From positions 4,774,001 to 4,838,000 of the forward strand of contig NZ_CP026652.1 of the NCBI RefSeq assembly GCF_002946835.1: a DNA stretch of 64,000 nucleotides, in the 5' to 3' direction. The translations under genes and the position numbers were made by a program. The notes under the pieces were generated by a model. The model searched no databases and was not told where the DNA came from. It worked only from the letters and a program-made list of their open reading frames with translations. Shown one piece after another: positions 1 through 9,226 of the stretch. How positions within the stretch are numbered: the stretch's first letter is position 1; every line of letters begins with the position of its first letter. The stretch comes from Streptomyces dengpaensis (GTDB lineage: Bacteria; Actinomycetota; Actinomycetes; Streptomycetales; Streptomycetaceae).

Positions 1-192
1 GACCAGGACCTCGCCCCGTTCCTGGACCAGCTTCCCGCCTCCGTGCTCTACCCCGTTGGCAAGACGTCCTGGGCCGGCATCAGCGCCGACATCAAGAAGC
101 AGATCGCCAAGGCAGTGACCCCGGCCGGCAGCCCGACCGGCATCTTCAGCTCACTCCAGCTCACGGCGACGGCGGCGGACAGCGCGAGCTAG
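1..192 (+). CDS. C-terminal end of a probable extracellular solute-binding protein (ABC transporter)
   Basis: The reading frame is open from the first base to a TAG at 190-192 and gives 63 residues, so only the C-terminus is inside the window. The segment with LYPVGKTSW followed by an amphipathic helix (ADIKKQI) and an alanine/threonine tail resembles the last helices of sugar-binding lipoproteins of actinobacterial ABC importers. A DUF3263 gene starts 8 bp after the stop and trehalose phosphatase follows, a context I recall for a sugar-binding protein in Streptomyces. The family call is inference from a short fragment. Confidence 0.5.
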   Translation, partial: DQDLAPFLDQLPASVLYPVGKTSWAGISADIKKQIAKAVTPAGSPTGIFSSLQLTATAADSAS

Positions 193-200
193 CACTGTCG

Positions 201-452
201 GTGGGTGAAGCTACGGTGCTGTCCATGGAAGAGCTCCCTGCGAGGGAACGGGCGATCCTCGCCATGGAACGCCGTGGCTTCTCCGGCCCCGGCGCCAAGG
301 AGCGCGCGATACGCGAACAGCTGGGCCTGGCCCCGGTCCGCTACTACCAGCTCCTCAACGCCCTCCTGGACGACCCCCGGGCGTTGGCCTTCGACCCGGT
401 GACGGTGAACCGCCTGCGCCGGGTGAGGGAGGCGCGGCGGGGAGAACGGTGA
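201..452 (+). CDS. DUF3263 domain protein (small putative DNA-binding protein)
   Basis: This 83-residue protein begins at GTG 201; an in-frame ATG at 225 is an alternative start. It fits the DUF3263 family: an acidic first helix (LPARERAILAMERR), then KERAIREQLGLAPVRYYQLLNALLDDP, which has the spacing of a helix-turn-helix, and a basic tail (RLRRVREARR). The family is common in actinobacteria as short standalone proteins of unknown function. It follows the solute-binding gene by 8 bp and probably shares its transcript. A DNA-binding role is inferred from the helix pattern only. Confidence 0.75.
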   Translation: MGEATVLSMEELPARERAILAMERRGFSGPGAKERAIREQLGLAPVRYYQLLNALLDDPRALAFDPVTVNRLRRVREARRGER

Positions 453-468
453 GGTCACCAGCCGAACA

Positions 469-571
469 TTTTTCGCCCCCGCCGCCCCTACCCGTCCCGA
501 ACCTGGGCCCGCGGCGGAGCCGCTGATGGATACAGGGCCCCAGACCCCGCTCCTCAAACGCCGGAGGGGCT
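469..571 (+). repeat. Dispersed intergenic repeat (TTTTCGCCCCC...CAAACGCCGG type), copy 1
   Basis: The gap between the DUF3263 gene and otsB holds a segment opening with TTTTTCGCCCCCGCCGCCCC and closing with CTCAAACGCCGG. The same start and end recur at 1527-1669 and, inverted, at 30340-30491; a related core is at 38694-38757. All copies lie at gene ends, so it probably acts as a REP-like or terminator-like element. Confidence 0.7.
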
Positions 572-618
572 AGTTCTTGCCGTGGATGCTGCCGCCCCCA
601 CGCCGATAGGGTCGGCAC

Positions 619-1473
619 ATGGGCAGCCACCCGGAATTCACGGACTCCTTGCCGACCCCCTCGACCCCGGCCGGCCGCGACGGCCTCGACGCCATCCTCA
701 CGCACCCCACCAGGGCCGTGATCGCGCTCGACTTCGACGGGACACTCGCCTCGATCGTCCCCGACCCCGAGCAGGCCCGCGCCCACCCGGACGCGGTCCC
801 CGCACTCGCGGCCCTCGCCCCGAAGGTGGCGAGCGTCGCCGTGATCACCGGCCGCCCGGCCGGCGTAGCGGTCCGCCACGGCGGCTTCGCGGGCGTCCCG
901 GGCCTGGAGCACCTGGTCGTTCTCGGCCACTACGGCGCCGAACGCTGGGACGCGGTGAGCTCAACGGTCACCGCCCCCGCCCCGGACCCCGGCGTCGCCG
1001 CCGTCCGCGCCGAACTGCCCGGGTTCCTGGACAGGATCGGCGCGTGGCAGGGCACCTGGATCGAGGAGAAGGGCCGGGCCGTCGCCGTCCACACCCGCCG
1101 CGCGACGAACCCGCAGGCGGCGTTCGACGCCCTGCGCGATCCCCTCACCGGCCTGGCCGCCCGGTACGGGCTGATCGTCGAGCCGGGCCGCATGGTCCTG
1201 GAACTGCGCCCGCCGGGCACGGACAAGGGCGTGGCACTCCTCGAGTACGTCCGCGAAATCGGCGCCGAATCCGTCCTCTACGCCGGCGACGACCTGGGCG
1301 ACCTCCCCGCCTTCGCCGCCGTCGACAAACTCCGCTCCGACGGCATCCCGGGCCTCCTCGTCTGCAGCGGCAGCTCAGAGGTAGCCGAACTGGCCGACCG
1401 CTCCGACCTGGTGGTCGACGGCCCACCCGGAGTCGTACAGCTACTGTCCACCCTGGCAGCCCAACTGAACTGA
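619..1473 (+). CDS. otsB: Trehalose-6-phosphate phosphatase (HAD superfamily)
   Basis: This 284-residue HAD phosphatase is expected to hydrolyse trehalose 6-phosphate to trehalose in the cytoplasm. HAD motif I is LDFDGTLAS, with Asp38 as nucleophile and Asp40 as acid/base. VITGRP marks motif II, and GDDLGDLPAF with Asp224/Asp225 is the Mg-binding motif IV. Length is normal for the family. It faces otsA, which lies on the opposite strand about 390 bp away, so the synthase and phosphatase of the OtsAB pathway are convergent. gpgS lies just beyond otsA; related HAD enzymes dephosphorylate glucosyl-3-phosphoglycerate, so a second role is possible but not shown. Confidence 0.9.
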   Translation: MGSHPEFTDSLPTPSTPAGRDGLDAILTHPTRAVIALDFDGTLASIVPDPEQARAHPDAVPALAALAPKVASVAVITGRPAGVAVRHGGFAGVPGLEHLVVLGHYGAERWDAVSSTVTAPAPDPGVAAVRAELPGFLDRIGAWQGTWIEEKGRAVAVHTRRATNPQAAFDALRDPLTGLAARYGLIVEPGRMVLELRPPGTDKGVALLEYVREIGAESVLYAGDDLGDLPAFAAVDKLRSDGIPGLLVCSGSSEVAELADRSDLVVDGPPGVVQLLSTLAAQLN

Positions 1474-1526
1474 CCGGCGTCTCCCGGTGCCCGGGGTGGC
1501 GGCACCTGCCCGCTGCGGGGTGGTGA

Positions 1527-1669
1527 TGTTTTTCGCCCCCGCCGCCCCTACCCTCCCCCACTCTCGGCTTTGCTCGAGCGGGGGGACCCCCATCGTCCCT
1601 GGGGGCTGCCGCCCCCAGGCCCCCGCTTCGGCCTGAACGGCCTCGTCCTCAAACGCCGGACGGGCTGGA
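1527..1669 (+). repeat. Dispersed intergenic repeat, copy 2, with a nested second repeat
   Basis: This copy has the same TTTTTCGCCCCCGCCGCC opening and CTCAAACGCCGG ending as 469-571. It also contains a different repeat at about 1553-1592 (CTCCCCCACTCTCGGCTT...GGGGGGACCCCCAT). That second repeat recurs inside mqnD (34002-34036) and mqnB (34941-35016), so two repeat families are nested here. Confidence 0.7.
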
Positions 1670-1698
1670 TGGTGCACCCGCCCACGCACGGAAGGGGC

Positions 1699-1810
1699 CG
1701 TGCCGTGCCGGTACATCACATGCCCGTCGCTTACGTCCGGATCTGGAAACGGCTCCCTACAGGCCACCGTCTGATTCAGCGGCGACGGGCGGATGTACCG
1801 GCACGGCACG
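1699..1810. terminator. Very long hairpin between convergent otsB and otsA
   Basis: The arm CGTGCCGTGCCGGTACAT (1699-1716) is perfectly complementary to 1793-1810. A second inner stem pairs GCCCGTCGC (1722-1730) with 1782-1790, leaving a loop of about 50 nt. There is no U-tract, as is usual for streptomycetes. It lies where the two transcripts would meet, so a bidirectional terminator is the simplest reading. Confidence 0.6.
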
Positions 1811-1864
1811 ACCCCGACCCACCCACCGGCGGAAAGCGACCCCCGAACAGGCGCCCCCGCCAGC

Positions 1865-3253
1865 TCACCGCTCCAGTTCCCGCAGCTGATCCAGAAACCA
1901 CTGCGCCGGAGGCAGCGCCGTACCCGCCGCAGCAAGCCGCTTGGACCGTTCGGCCCGCTCGTGCGGCGGCATCGACAGCGCCTCGTGGAGTGCCCGCGCG
2001 GTCCCGATCACGTCGTACGGGTTCACCGTGATCGCATCCTCGCCCAGCTCCTCGTACGCCCCCGCCTCCCGCGAGAGCACCAGCGCGCACCCCTCGTCGG
2101 AGACGACCGGCACCTCCTTGGCGACGAGGTTCATACCGTCACGGATGGGGTTGACGAGGGCCACGTCGGCGAGCCGGTACGCGGCGAGCGAGCGCGCGAA
2201 GTCGTCCTTGACGTGGAGGATGACCGGGGTCCAACCCGGCGTCCCGTACTCGGAGTTGATCTCATCGGTGACCCGCCGCACCTCGGCCGTGTAGTCCCGG
2301 TACACCGCGAGGTCCTGCCGCGACGGGTACGCGAAGGCGAGATGCACGACGTGCCCGCGCCGCGACGGCTGGTCCTTCAGCAGCTGCCGGTAGGCGAGCA
2401 GCCCGCGCACGATGTTCTTCGACAGCTCGGTCCGGTCGACCCGGACGATGGTCTTGCGGCCAGGCCCGATCTCCTCGCGCAGCGCGGCCATCCGCGCGCC
2501 CACGTCCGCCTCGCGCGAGCGCCGCCGCAGGAAGTCCGCGTCCGCGCCGAGCCCGTGCACGCCGACCCGGGTGTCACCGAGCCCGCCGACCAGCTCCTCG
2601 CAGCAATCGGTGAACGCGTCCGCCCAGCGATGGGTGAGGAAGCCGAGCCGGTCCGCGCCCAGCATCCCGCGCAGCACCTGCTCGGCGATGTCGTCCGGCA
2701 GCATCCGGAAGTAGTCCACCGGCGCCCACGGCGTGTGCGAGAAGTGCCCGATCCGCAGATCGGGGCGGAGCACACGCAGCATCCCGGGGACGAGGGTCAG
2801 GTGATAGTCCTGCACGACGACCACGGCACCCGGCGCCGCGTCGTCGGCCAGCGCCTGCGCGAACGCGCGGTTGTACGCCTCGTACGACGCCCACTGGCGC
2901 CGGAACTCCGCGTCGAAGACCGGCTCCCGCGGCGTCTGGTACAGCATGTGGTGGACGAACCACAGCACGGAGTTCGCGATGCCGTTGTACGCGTCGGCGA
3001 AGACCGTCTCGTCGATGTCCAGCATGCGTACGCCGGCCTCGCCGACCCCGCGCCGCACCGCCTCGCGGTCCCCGACGCCGAGCGCGGAGCACACCCAGAG
3101 GGCGCCCGCGTCCGGCCCGATGGCGGAGAGACCGGAGACCAGACCGCCGCCGCCGCGCTTGGCGGCCAGCTCGCCGTCTGCTCGCAGCTCGTAGGAGACC
3201 GGGCCGCGGTTGGAGGCGACAAGAATCCGATGGGCGCCGTGGGTGGAAGCCAT
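1865..3253 (-). CDS. otsA: Trehalose-6-phosphate synthase (GT20)
   Basis: This 462-residue GT20 retaining glycosyltransferase should join glucose from a sugar nucleotide to glucose 6-phosphate, giving trehalose 6-phosphate. Family features in order are the N-terminal SNRGPV segment, the GGGGLVSGL loop, YNGIANSVLWFVHH, the VQDYHLTLVPGMLR and GHFSHTPWAP motifs, and the C-terminal NPIRDGMNLVAKE nucleotide-sugar loop. Length and start (ATG 3253) are standard. gpgS lies 134 bp upstream on the same strand, so the two may be co-transcribed. The product would feed OtsB, encoded convergently. Confidence 0.93.
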   Translation of the reverse strand: MASTHGAHRILVASNRGPVSYELRADGELAAKRGGGGLVSGLSAIGPDAGALWVCSALGVGDREAVRRGVGEAGVRMLDIDETVFADAYNGIANSVLWFVHHMLYQTPREPVFDAEFRRQWASYEAYNRAFAQALADDAAPGAVVVVQDYHLTLVPGMLRVLRPDLRIGHFSHTPWAPVDYFRMLPDDIAEQVLRGMLGADRLGFLTHRWADAFTDCCEELVGGLGDTRVGVHGLGADADFLRRRSREADVGARMAALREEIGPGRKTIVRVDRTELSKNIVRGLLAYRQLLKDQPSRRGHVVHLAFAYPSRQDLAVYRDYTAEVRRVTDEINSEYGTPGWTPVILHVKDDFARSLAAYRLADVALVNPIRDGMNLVAKEVPVVSDEGCALVLSREAGAYEELGEDAITVNPYDVIGTARALHEALSMPPHERAERSKRLAAAGTALPPAQWFLDQLRELER

Positions 3254-3387
3254 GCCTCGAAACCTAGCCTTGTGCCGAAACGCTCAAACGTTCCCGTCGG
3301 CCGTTCGCGAGTTGTATGCGATCGGCGTACCGATGGCGGGGATCGCGCAGTTCGCCGAGCCCCTCCGGGCGCTCCAGTGCGCTCCGG

Positions 3388-4332
3388 TTACGCGGCCCTC
3401 CGCTTTACATACTCGACGATTTCGGTCATCGGCGGACGTTCCTCCGTGTCCACCGAGTGCGTACGCGGCTCGAAACCGTCGTCGCCCCGCTCGAACTGGG
3501 TGAGCGCCGGGCGGACCAGGTGCCCGCGGGCCAGCCGCAGCTGCGCGGTGCGGTAGATCGCGGCGGCCATCCGGCCGAGCGCCTGCCCGTCCTGGTGGCG
3601 GTGCTTGCGGACGCCGACATCGACCTGGGCGAGCGCGTCCAGGCCCACCAGGTGCAGGGCGTCGACGAGCATGCCCAGCTCGACGCCGTACCCGACGGGG
3701 AACGGCAGTTGCTCGAGGAGGGAGCGGCGGGCCGCGTACTCGCCGCCCAGCGGCTGGACGAAGCCCGCCAGCTGCGGCCAGTGCATGTTCAGCAGTGGGC
3801 GCGCCATGAGTTCGGTGACCCGGCCGCCCTGCCCCGCGGCGGAGCCGAGCGGCCGGTCGTACATGGCCTTGACCAGGTCCACGCCCGGGTCGGTGAGCAG
3901 CGGGCCCACGATCCCGGAGACGAAGTCGGACGAGAACTCCCTGAGGTCCGCGTCGATGAAGCAGATGATGTCCCCGCTCGTCACGAGCAGCGACCGCCAC
4001 AGGACCTCGCCCTTGCCGGGCACGACCGGTATCCGCGGCAGGATCTCGTCGCGGTGCACGACGCGCGCGCCCGCGGCGGCGGCGACCTCTGAGGTGCGGT
4101 CCGTCGAGCCCGAGTCGACGACGACGATCTCGTCGACGAGGGGCACCTGTTGCATCAGGTCGCGGCGGATGACCGCCACGATCTCGCCGACCGTCTCCTC
4201 CTCGTTGAGCGCGGGCAGTACGACACTGACCGTCGACCCTGTGGTGCGTTTGGCGGCCATGAGCTTGTGGAGCGGGCGATCGGTCTTGGACCAGGAGCGT
4301 GTGCTCAGCCAGCGCTCGACTTCTTTCAGCAC
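3388..4332 (-). CDS. gpgS: Glucosyl-3-phosphoglycerate synthase (GT81)
   Basis: This 314-residue family-2-fold transferase matches GpgS, which moves glucose from a nucleotide sugar to 3-phosphoglycerate. That is the first step toward glucosylglycerate, a compatible solute made under nitrogen limitation or osmotic stress, and toward polymethylated polysaccharides. It shows SVVLPALNEEETV (nucleotide binding), VVDSGSTDRT, and the metal-binding IDADLREFSS. A later stretch RPLLNMHWPQLAGFVQPL is typical of GpgS. The enzyme is divergent from the riboswitch-controlled gene at 4727 and sits upstream of otsA. No GpgP gene is visible in the window. Confidence 0.88.
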   Translation of the reverse strand: MLKEVERWLSTRSWSKTDRPLHKLMAAKRTTGSTVSVVLPALNEEETVGEIVAVIRRDLMQQVPLVDEIVVVDSGSTDRTSEVAAAAGARVVHRDEILPRIPVVPGKGEVLWRSLLVTSGDIICFIDADLREFSSDFVSGIVGPLLTDPGVDLVKAMYDRPLGSAAGQGGRVTELMARPLLNMHWPQLAGFVQPLGGEYAARRSLLEQLPFPVGYGVELGMLVDALHLVGLDALAQVDVGVRKHRHQDGQALGRMAAAIYRTAQLRLARGHLVRPALTQFERGDDGFEPRTHSVDTEERPPMTEIVEYVKRRAA

Positions 4333-4539
4333 AGTCCGGGGCTCCTCACTATCTGATCACACACTCTCATCAGTGTGCCCGCAGCGTCAGCGGGAGGTTG
4401 GTGGAAGCCGTCTCGCGGTGCGGACGGCTATCTCAACTGTCCTGGCCTTCGGTTACAGTCTTGAACAACGCGCATGACCATCGCATGTCCTCGGTCATCC
4501 GCGCTTGATCGCGTTCAAGCGTTCAACAACCGAATACCG

Positions 4540-4707
4540 CTCATCCAGAGGGGCAGAGGGATACGGCCCGATGAAGCCCCGGCAACCCTCCAGCCGGTCT
4601 CGTACGACCGCTTACGTCTGAGTACGACTACGTCGTCGTCGCGAGGCTCCCGGCTAGGGAAGGTGCCAAATCCGTCTCACGGCGAAGTGCGTCGTGAGGA
4701 AGATGAG
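4540..4707 (+). promoter_or_regulatory. SAM-I (S-box) riboswitch
   Basis: The leader carries the SAM-I core. P1 pairs CTCATC (4540-4545) with GATGAG (4702-4707), next comes CAGAGGGGCAGAGGGA, then the conserved GATGAAGCCCCGGCAACC, and a long P3 arm (AGCCGG...CCGGCT). The AAGGTGCCAAATCC segment and a last stem (CTCACG...CGTGAG) close it. The 3' strand of P1 runs directly into GAGGAG just ahead of the ATG at 4727, and no terminator hairpin is seen. SAM binding is therefore expected to hide the ribosome binding region. The start codon lies 20 nt after P1. Confidence 0.9.
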
Positions 4708-4726
4708 GAGAAAGGGCCTCGCCTCC

Positions 4727-6076
4727 ATGGCAGCGCAGACAGTTGCAAGCACCACGAACTCCGCGCCCCTCACCGACTCCGCGGCTTCCGCGAACTCCGT
4801 AGCCGCCGTTGACGCAGACGCCGTTGATCTCGGCCCCGCCGCCGCGCTTTCCTGCCGCGAGTGCGGGCACCGCGTCCCGCTCGGCCCGGTTTTCGCCTGC
4901 GAGGAGTGTTTCGGCCCGCTGGAGATCGCGTACGACTTCTCTGCCTACGAAACCGAAGAACTCCGCAAGCGCATCGAAGCGGGCCCGGCGAACATCTGGC
5001 GTTACGCGCCTCTCCTGCCCGTCCCCGCGGACGTCGCCGGCAAGCCGAACATCAACCCGGGCTGGACCAAGCTCGTCAAGGCCGACAACCTGGCGGCCGC
5101 GCTGGGCGTCGAGCCCGGCAAGCTCTTCGTCAAGGACGACTCCGGCAACCCGACGCACTCCTTCAAGGACCGCGTGGTCGCCCAGGCGCTGGAAGCCGCG
5201 CGCGCCTTCGGCTTCACCACCCTCTCCTGCTCCTCCACCGGCAACCTGGCCGGCGCGGTGGGTGCCGCCGCCGCCCGTGCCGGCTTCCGCTCCTGTGTGT
5301 TCATCCCGCACGACCTGGAGCAGGGCAAGGTCGTCATGGCCGCGGTCTATGGCGGTGAACTCGTCGGCATCGAGGGCAACTACGACGACGTGAACCGCTT
5401 CTGCTCCGAGCTGATCGGCGACCCGGCCGGCGAGGGCTGGGGCTTCGTCAACGTCAACCTCCGTCCGTACTACGCGGAGGGCTCCAAGACCCTGGCGTAC
5501 GAGATCTGCGAGCAGCTCGGCTGGCGGCTCCCCGACCAGCTGGTCGTGCCGATCGCCTCCGGCTCCCAGCTCACGAAGATCGACAAGGGTCTGCGGGAGC
5601 TGATCGAGCTCGGCCTCGTCGAGGACAAGCCGTACAAGATCTTCGGCGCGCAGGCCGAGGGATGCTCGCCGGTGTCCGCCGCCTACAAGGCCGGGCACGA
5701 CGTCGTACGGCCGCAGAAGCCGGACACCATCGCCAAGTCGCTCGCCATCGGCAACCCGGCCGACGGGCCGTACGTGCTCGACATCGCTCGGCGCACGGGC
5801 GGGGCGGTGGAGGATGTCGACGACGAGCAGATCGTCGACGCGATCAAGCTGCTCGCGCGCACCGAGGGCATCTTCGCGGAGACCGCGGGCGGCGTGACCG
5901 TCGGTGTCACACGCAAGCTGATCGAGAACGGTCTGCTCGACCCGGCCCTGACCACGGTCGTGCTGAACACCGGCGACGGCCTCAAGACCCTGGACGCGGT
6001 GGCCTCGGACACCGGCCTGACCGCGACCATCCGCCCGAACCTCGACTCCTTCCGAGAGGCTGGCCTCGCATCATGA
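4727..6076 (+). CDS. thrC: Threonine synthase-family PLP enzyme under a SAM riboswitch (candidate MetM-type homocysteine synthase)
   Basis: This 449-residue fold-type II PLP enzyme is annotated by family as threonine synthase (O-phosphohomoserine to threonine). An N-terminal zinc ribbon (CREC...CEEC) precedes the catalytic core. NPTHSFKDR holds the PLP lysine, Lys147, and SCSSTGNLAGAV is the phosphate-binding loop. ATG 4727 was chosen because earlier in-frame starts (4694, 4703) lie inside the riboswitch. It overlaps by 4 bp (ATGA) the sulfur carrier gene at 6073. SAM control and a thiocarboxylate carrier partner point to O-phosphohomoserine-dependent homocysteine formation. I recall a report of such a pair in Streptomyces named MetM/MetO. 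Ordinary threonine synthesis cannot be excluded from sequence alone. Confidence 0.9.
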   Translation: MAAQTVASTTNSAPLTDSAASANSVAAVDADAVDLGPAAALSCRECGHRVPLGPVFACEECFGPLEIAYDFSAYETEELRKRIEAGPANIWRYAPLLPVPADVAGKPNINPGWTKLVKADNLAAALGVEPGKLFVKDDSGNPTHSFKDRVVAQALEAARAFGFTTLSCSSTGNLAGAVGAAAARAGFRSCVFIPHDLEQGKVVMAAVYGGELVGIEGNYDDVNRFCSELIGDPAGEGWGFVNVNLRPYYAEGSKTLAYEICEQLGWRLPDQLVVPIASGSQLTKIDKGLRELIELGLVEDKPYKIFGAQAEGCSPVSAAYKAGHDVVRPQKPDTIAKSLAIGNPADGPYVLDIARRTGGAVEDVDDEQIVDAIKLLARTEGIFAETAGGVTVGVTRKLIENGLLDPALTTVVLNTGDGLKTLDAVASDTGLTATIRPNLDSFREAGLAS

Positions 6077-6348
6077 GTGTTTCCGTCCGCATCCCCACCA
6101 TCCTGCGCACCTACACCGGCGGCAAGGCCGAGGTGAGCGCCGAGGGCACGACCCTCGCCGAGGTCATCGCCGACCTGGAGCAGAACCACACGGGCATCGC
6201 CGCGCGCGTCCTGGACGACCAGGGCAAGCTGCGCCGCTTCGTCAACGTGTACGTCAACGACGACGACGTGCGATTCGAGCAGGGCCTGCAGACGGTGACG
6301 CCGGACGGCGCGGGCGTGTCGATCATCCCGGCCGTCGCGGGCGGCTGA
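6073..6348 (+). CDS. MoaD/ThiS/CysO-family sulfur carrier protein (candidate MetO)
   Basis: This 91-residue ubiquitin-fold protein ends in VAGG. The C-terminal diglycine is the site that a MoeB/ThiF-type enzyme adenylates and converts to a thiocarboxylate. The sequence is close to mycobacterial CysO (SIPTILR near the N-terminus, RFVNVYVNDDDVRF in the middle, IIPAVAGG at the end). The start ATG overlaps the stop of the upstream PLP enzyme as ATGA, so translation is coupled and both answer to the SAM riboswitch. That argues for delivering sulfur to homocysteine/methionine synthesis rather than cysteine synthesis. No activating enzyme or Mec-type protease is in the window. Confidence 0.9.
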   Translation: MSVSVRIPTILRTYTGGKAEVSAEGTTLAEVIADLEQNHTGIAARVLDDQGKLRRFVNVYVNDDDVRFEQGLQTVTPDGAGVSIIPAVAGG

Positions 6349-6405
6349 ACCGTCACCCAGGGTGAGATTGTTACCGTAGGTAACGCATATCACCGAGAGT
6401 TCATC

Positions 6406-6444
6406 GAATTGCCCCCTCCGTGAGAGAAACGGAGGGGGCAATTC
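6406..6444 (+). terminator. Strong intrinsic terminator after the sulfur carrier gene
   Basis: A perfect 15-bp stem GAATTGCCCCCTCCG (6406-6420) pairs with 6430-6444 around a 9-nt loop. It lies 58 bp after the stop and closes the riboswitch operon. Confidence 0.85.
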
Positions 6445-6449
6445 TGCAT

Positions 6450-6807
6450 GGTTGAGCGCGGTAGAGTTGGGGAACCTGCTTCGCCTTTCCCGCGGTTTCA
6501 TGCCAGGCGCATATGAGTACCGGCCCGGCATCCGACAAGAAGTAGCCAAAGTGCCCCACCTTTTTAAGCCGTTTACGGCATTTACGGGGCCCGACTTGCC
6601 CTGAATCTTCGCGAATTCTCCCTATATTCCCGATCGGTCGCGCCCAGAATTCTCGTCCGATTGACCTGTTGCAGACGGCAGTTGGACAGATACATTCAGC
6701 CGCGGTCGACGCGTTCCGGCGCACACCCCCAACCGTTGGGGGGTGAGGTCTGACCCGGGTCCGCGAAGTGCGGTCCTGTGCAAGGGCCAGTAATAGGGGA
6801 GTTAGGC
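6450..6807 (+). other. Long AT-richer leader of the cold shock gene
   Basis: No convincing gene is seen. The stretch is clearly less GC-rich than its surroundings. It has a possible promoter (TTGCAG at 6669, TACATT at 6691, 16-bp spacing) and a small CCCCCAACCGTTGGGGG hairpin near 6726-6742. Long structured leaders are usual for cspA-type genes, where they tune translation with temperature. Confidence 0.45.
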
Positions 6808-7014
6808 ATGGCTCAGGGCACCGTCAAGTGGTTCAACGCGGAGAAGGGGTACGGCTTCATCGCGGTCGACGGTGGTGCGGATGTTTTCGTCCACTACAGC
6901 GCGATTCAGATGGACGGCTACCGCACCCTGGAAGAGGGCCAGCGGGTCGAGTTCGAGATCTCGCAGGGCCAGAAGGGGCCGCAGGCGGACATGGTCCGGC
7001 TGGCGGCCGGCTGA
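6808..7014 (+). CDS. CspA-family cold shock protein
   Basis: This 68-residue single cold shock domain binds single-stranded RNA and DNA and melts RNA structure. The RNP1 motif KGYGFI and RNP2 motif VFVHYSAI are present, and it begins with the usual [11 protein letters not shown]. The start ATG 6808 is preceded by GGGGAGTTAG. It is monocistronic, between two strong terminators. Confidence 0.93.
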   Translation: MAQGTVKWFNAEKGYGFIAVDGGADVFVHYSAIQMDGYRTLEEGQRVEFEISQGQKGPQADMVRLAAG

Positions 7015-7043
7015 AGCACGCGCCGACTGACTGTTCGACGTGA

Positions 7044-8972
<1,929 letters not shown>

Positions 8973-9004
8973 TCGACCTGGCGGTTGGTCAACGTCCTTT
9001 CGTT

Positions 9005-9047
9005 CCGAGGGCGGCACTCCCTGTTCGACAGGGGGTGCCGCCCTCGG
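9005..9047 (+). terminator. Strong terminator after groEL2
   Basis: A 19-bp stem (9005-9023 with 9029-9047, one G-T pair) closes on a TTCGA loop, 32 bp after the groEL stop. Confidence 0.85.
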
Positions 9048-9226
9048 GCGTGTCCGGGTTCGCAGGACAGGGAGTCGCCCTCGGGCGTGTCCGGCGTCAC
9101 ACGGTGGCATGCGCGGGGCGCGGAATGCGGGGCACCGCACCGGCGGTTGTATTTGTTTCAGAGCATGCACCAATGCGCCTGCACATACTCGCCGGTTTAT
9201 CCCCCACACTTATGAGGAGTCCCTAC

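Noticed and set aside
6401..6724. 107-codon minus-strand frame in the cold shock leader
   Set aside because: It starts inside the leader and runs across the terminator at 6406-6444, has no ribosome site or family likeness, and lies in AT-richer non-coding DNA.
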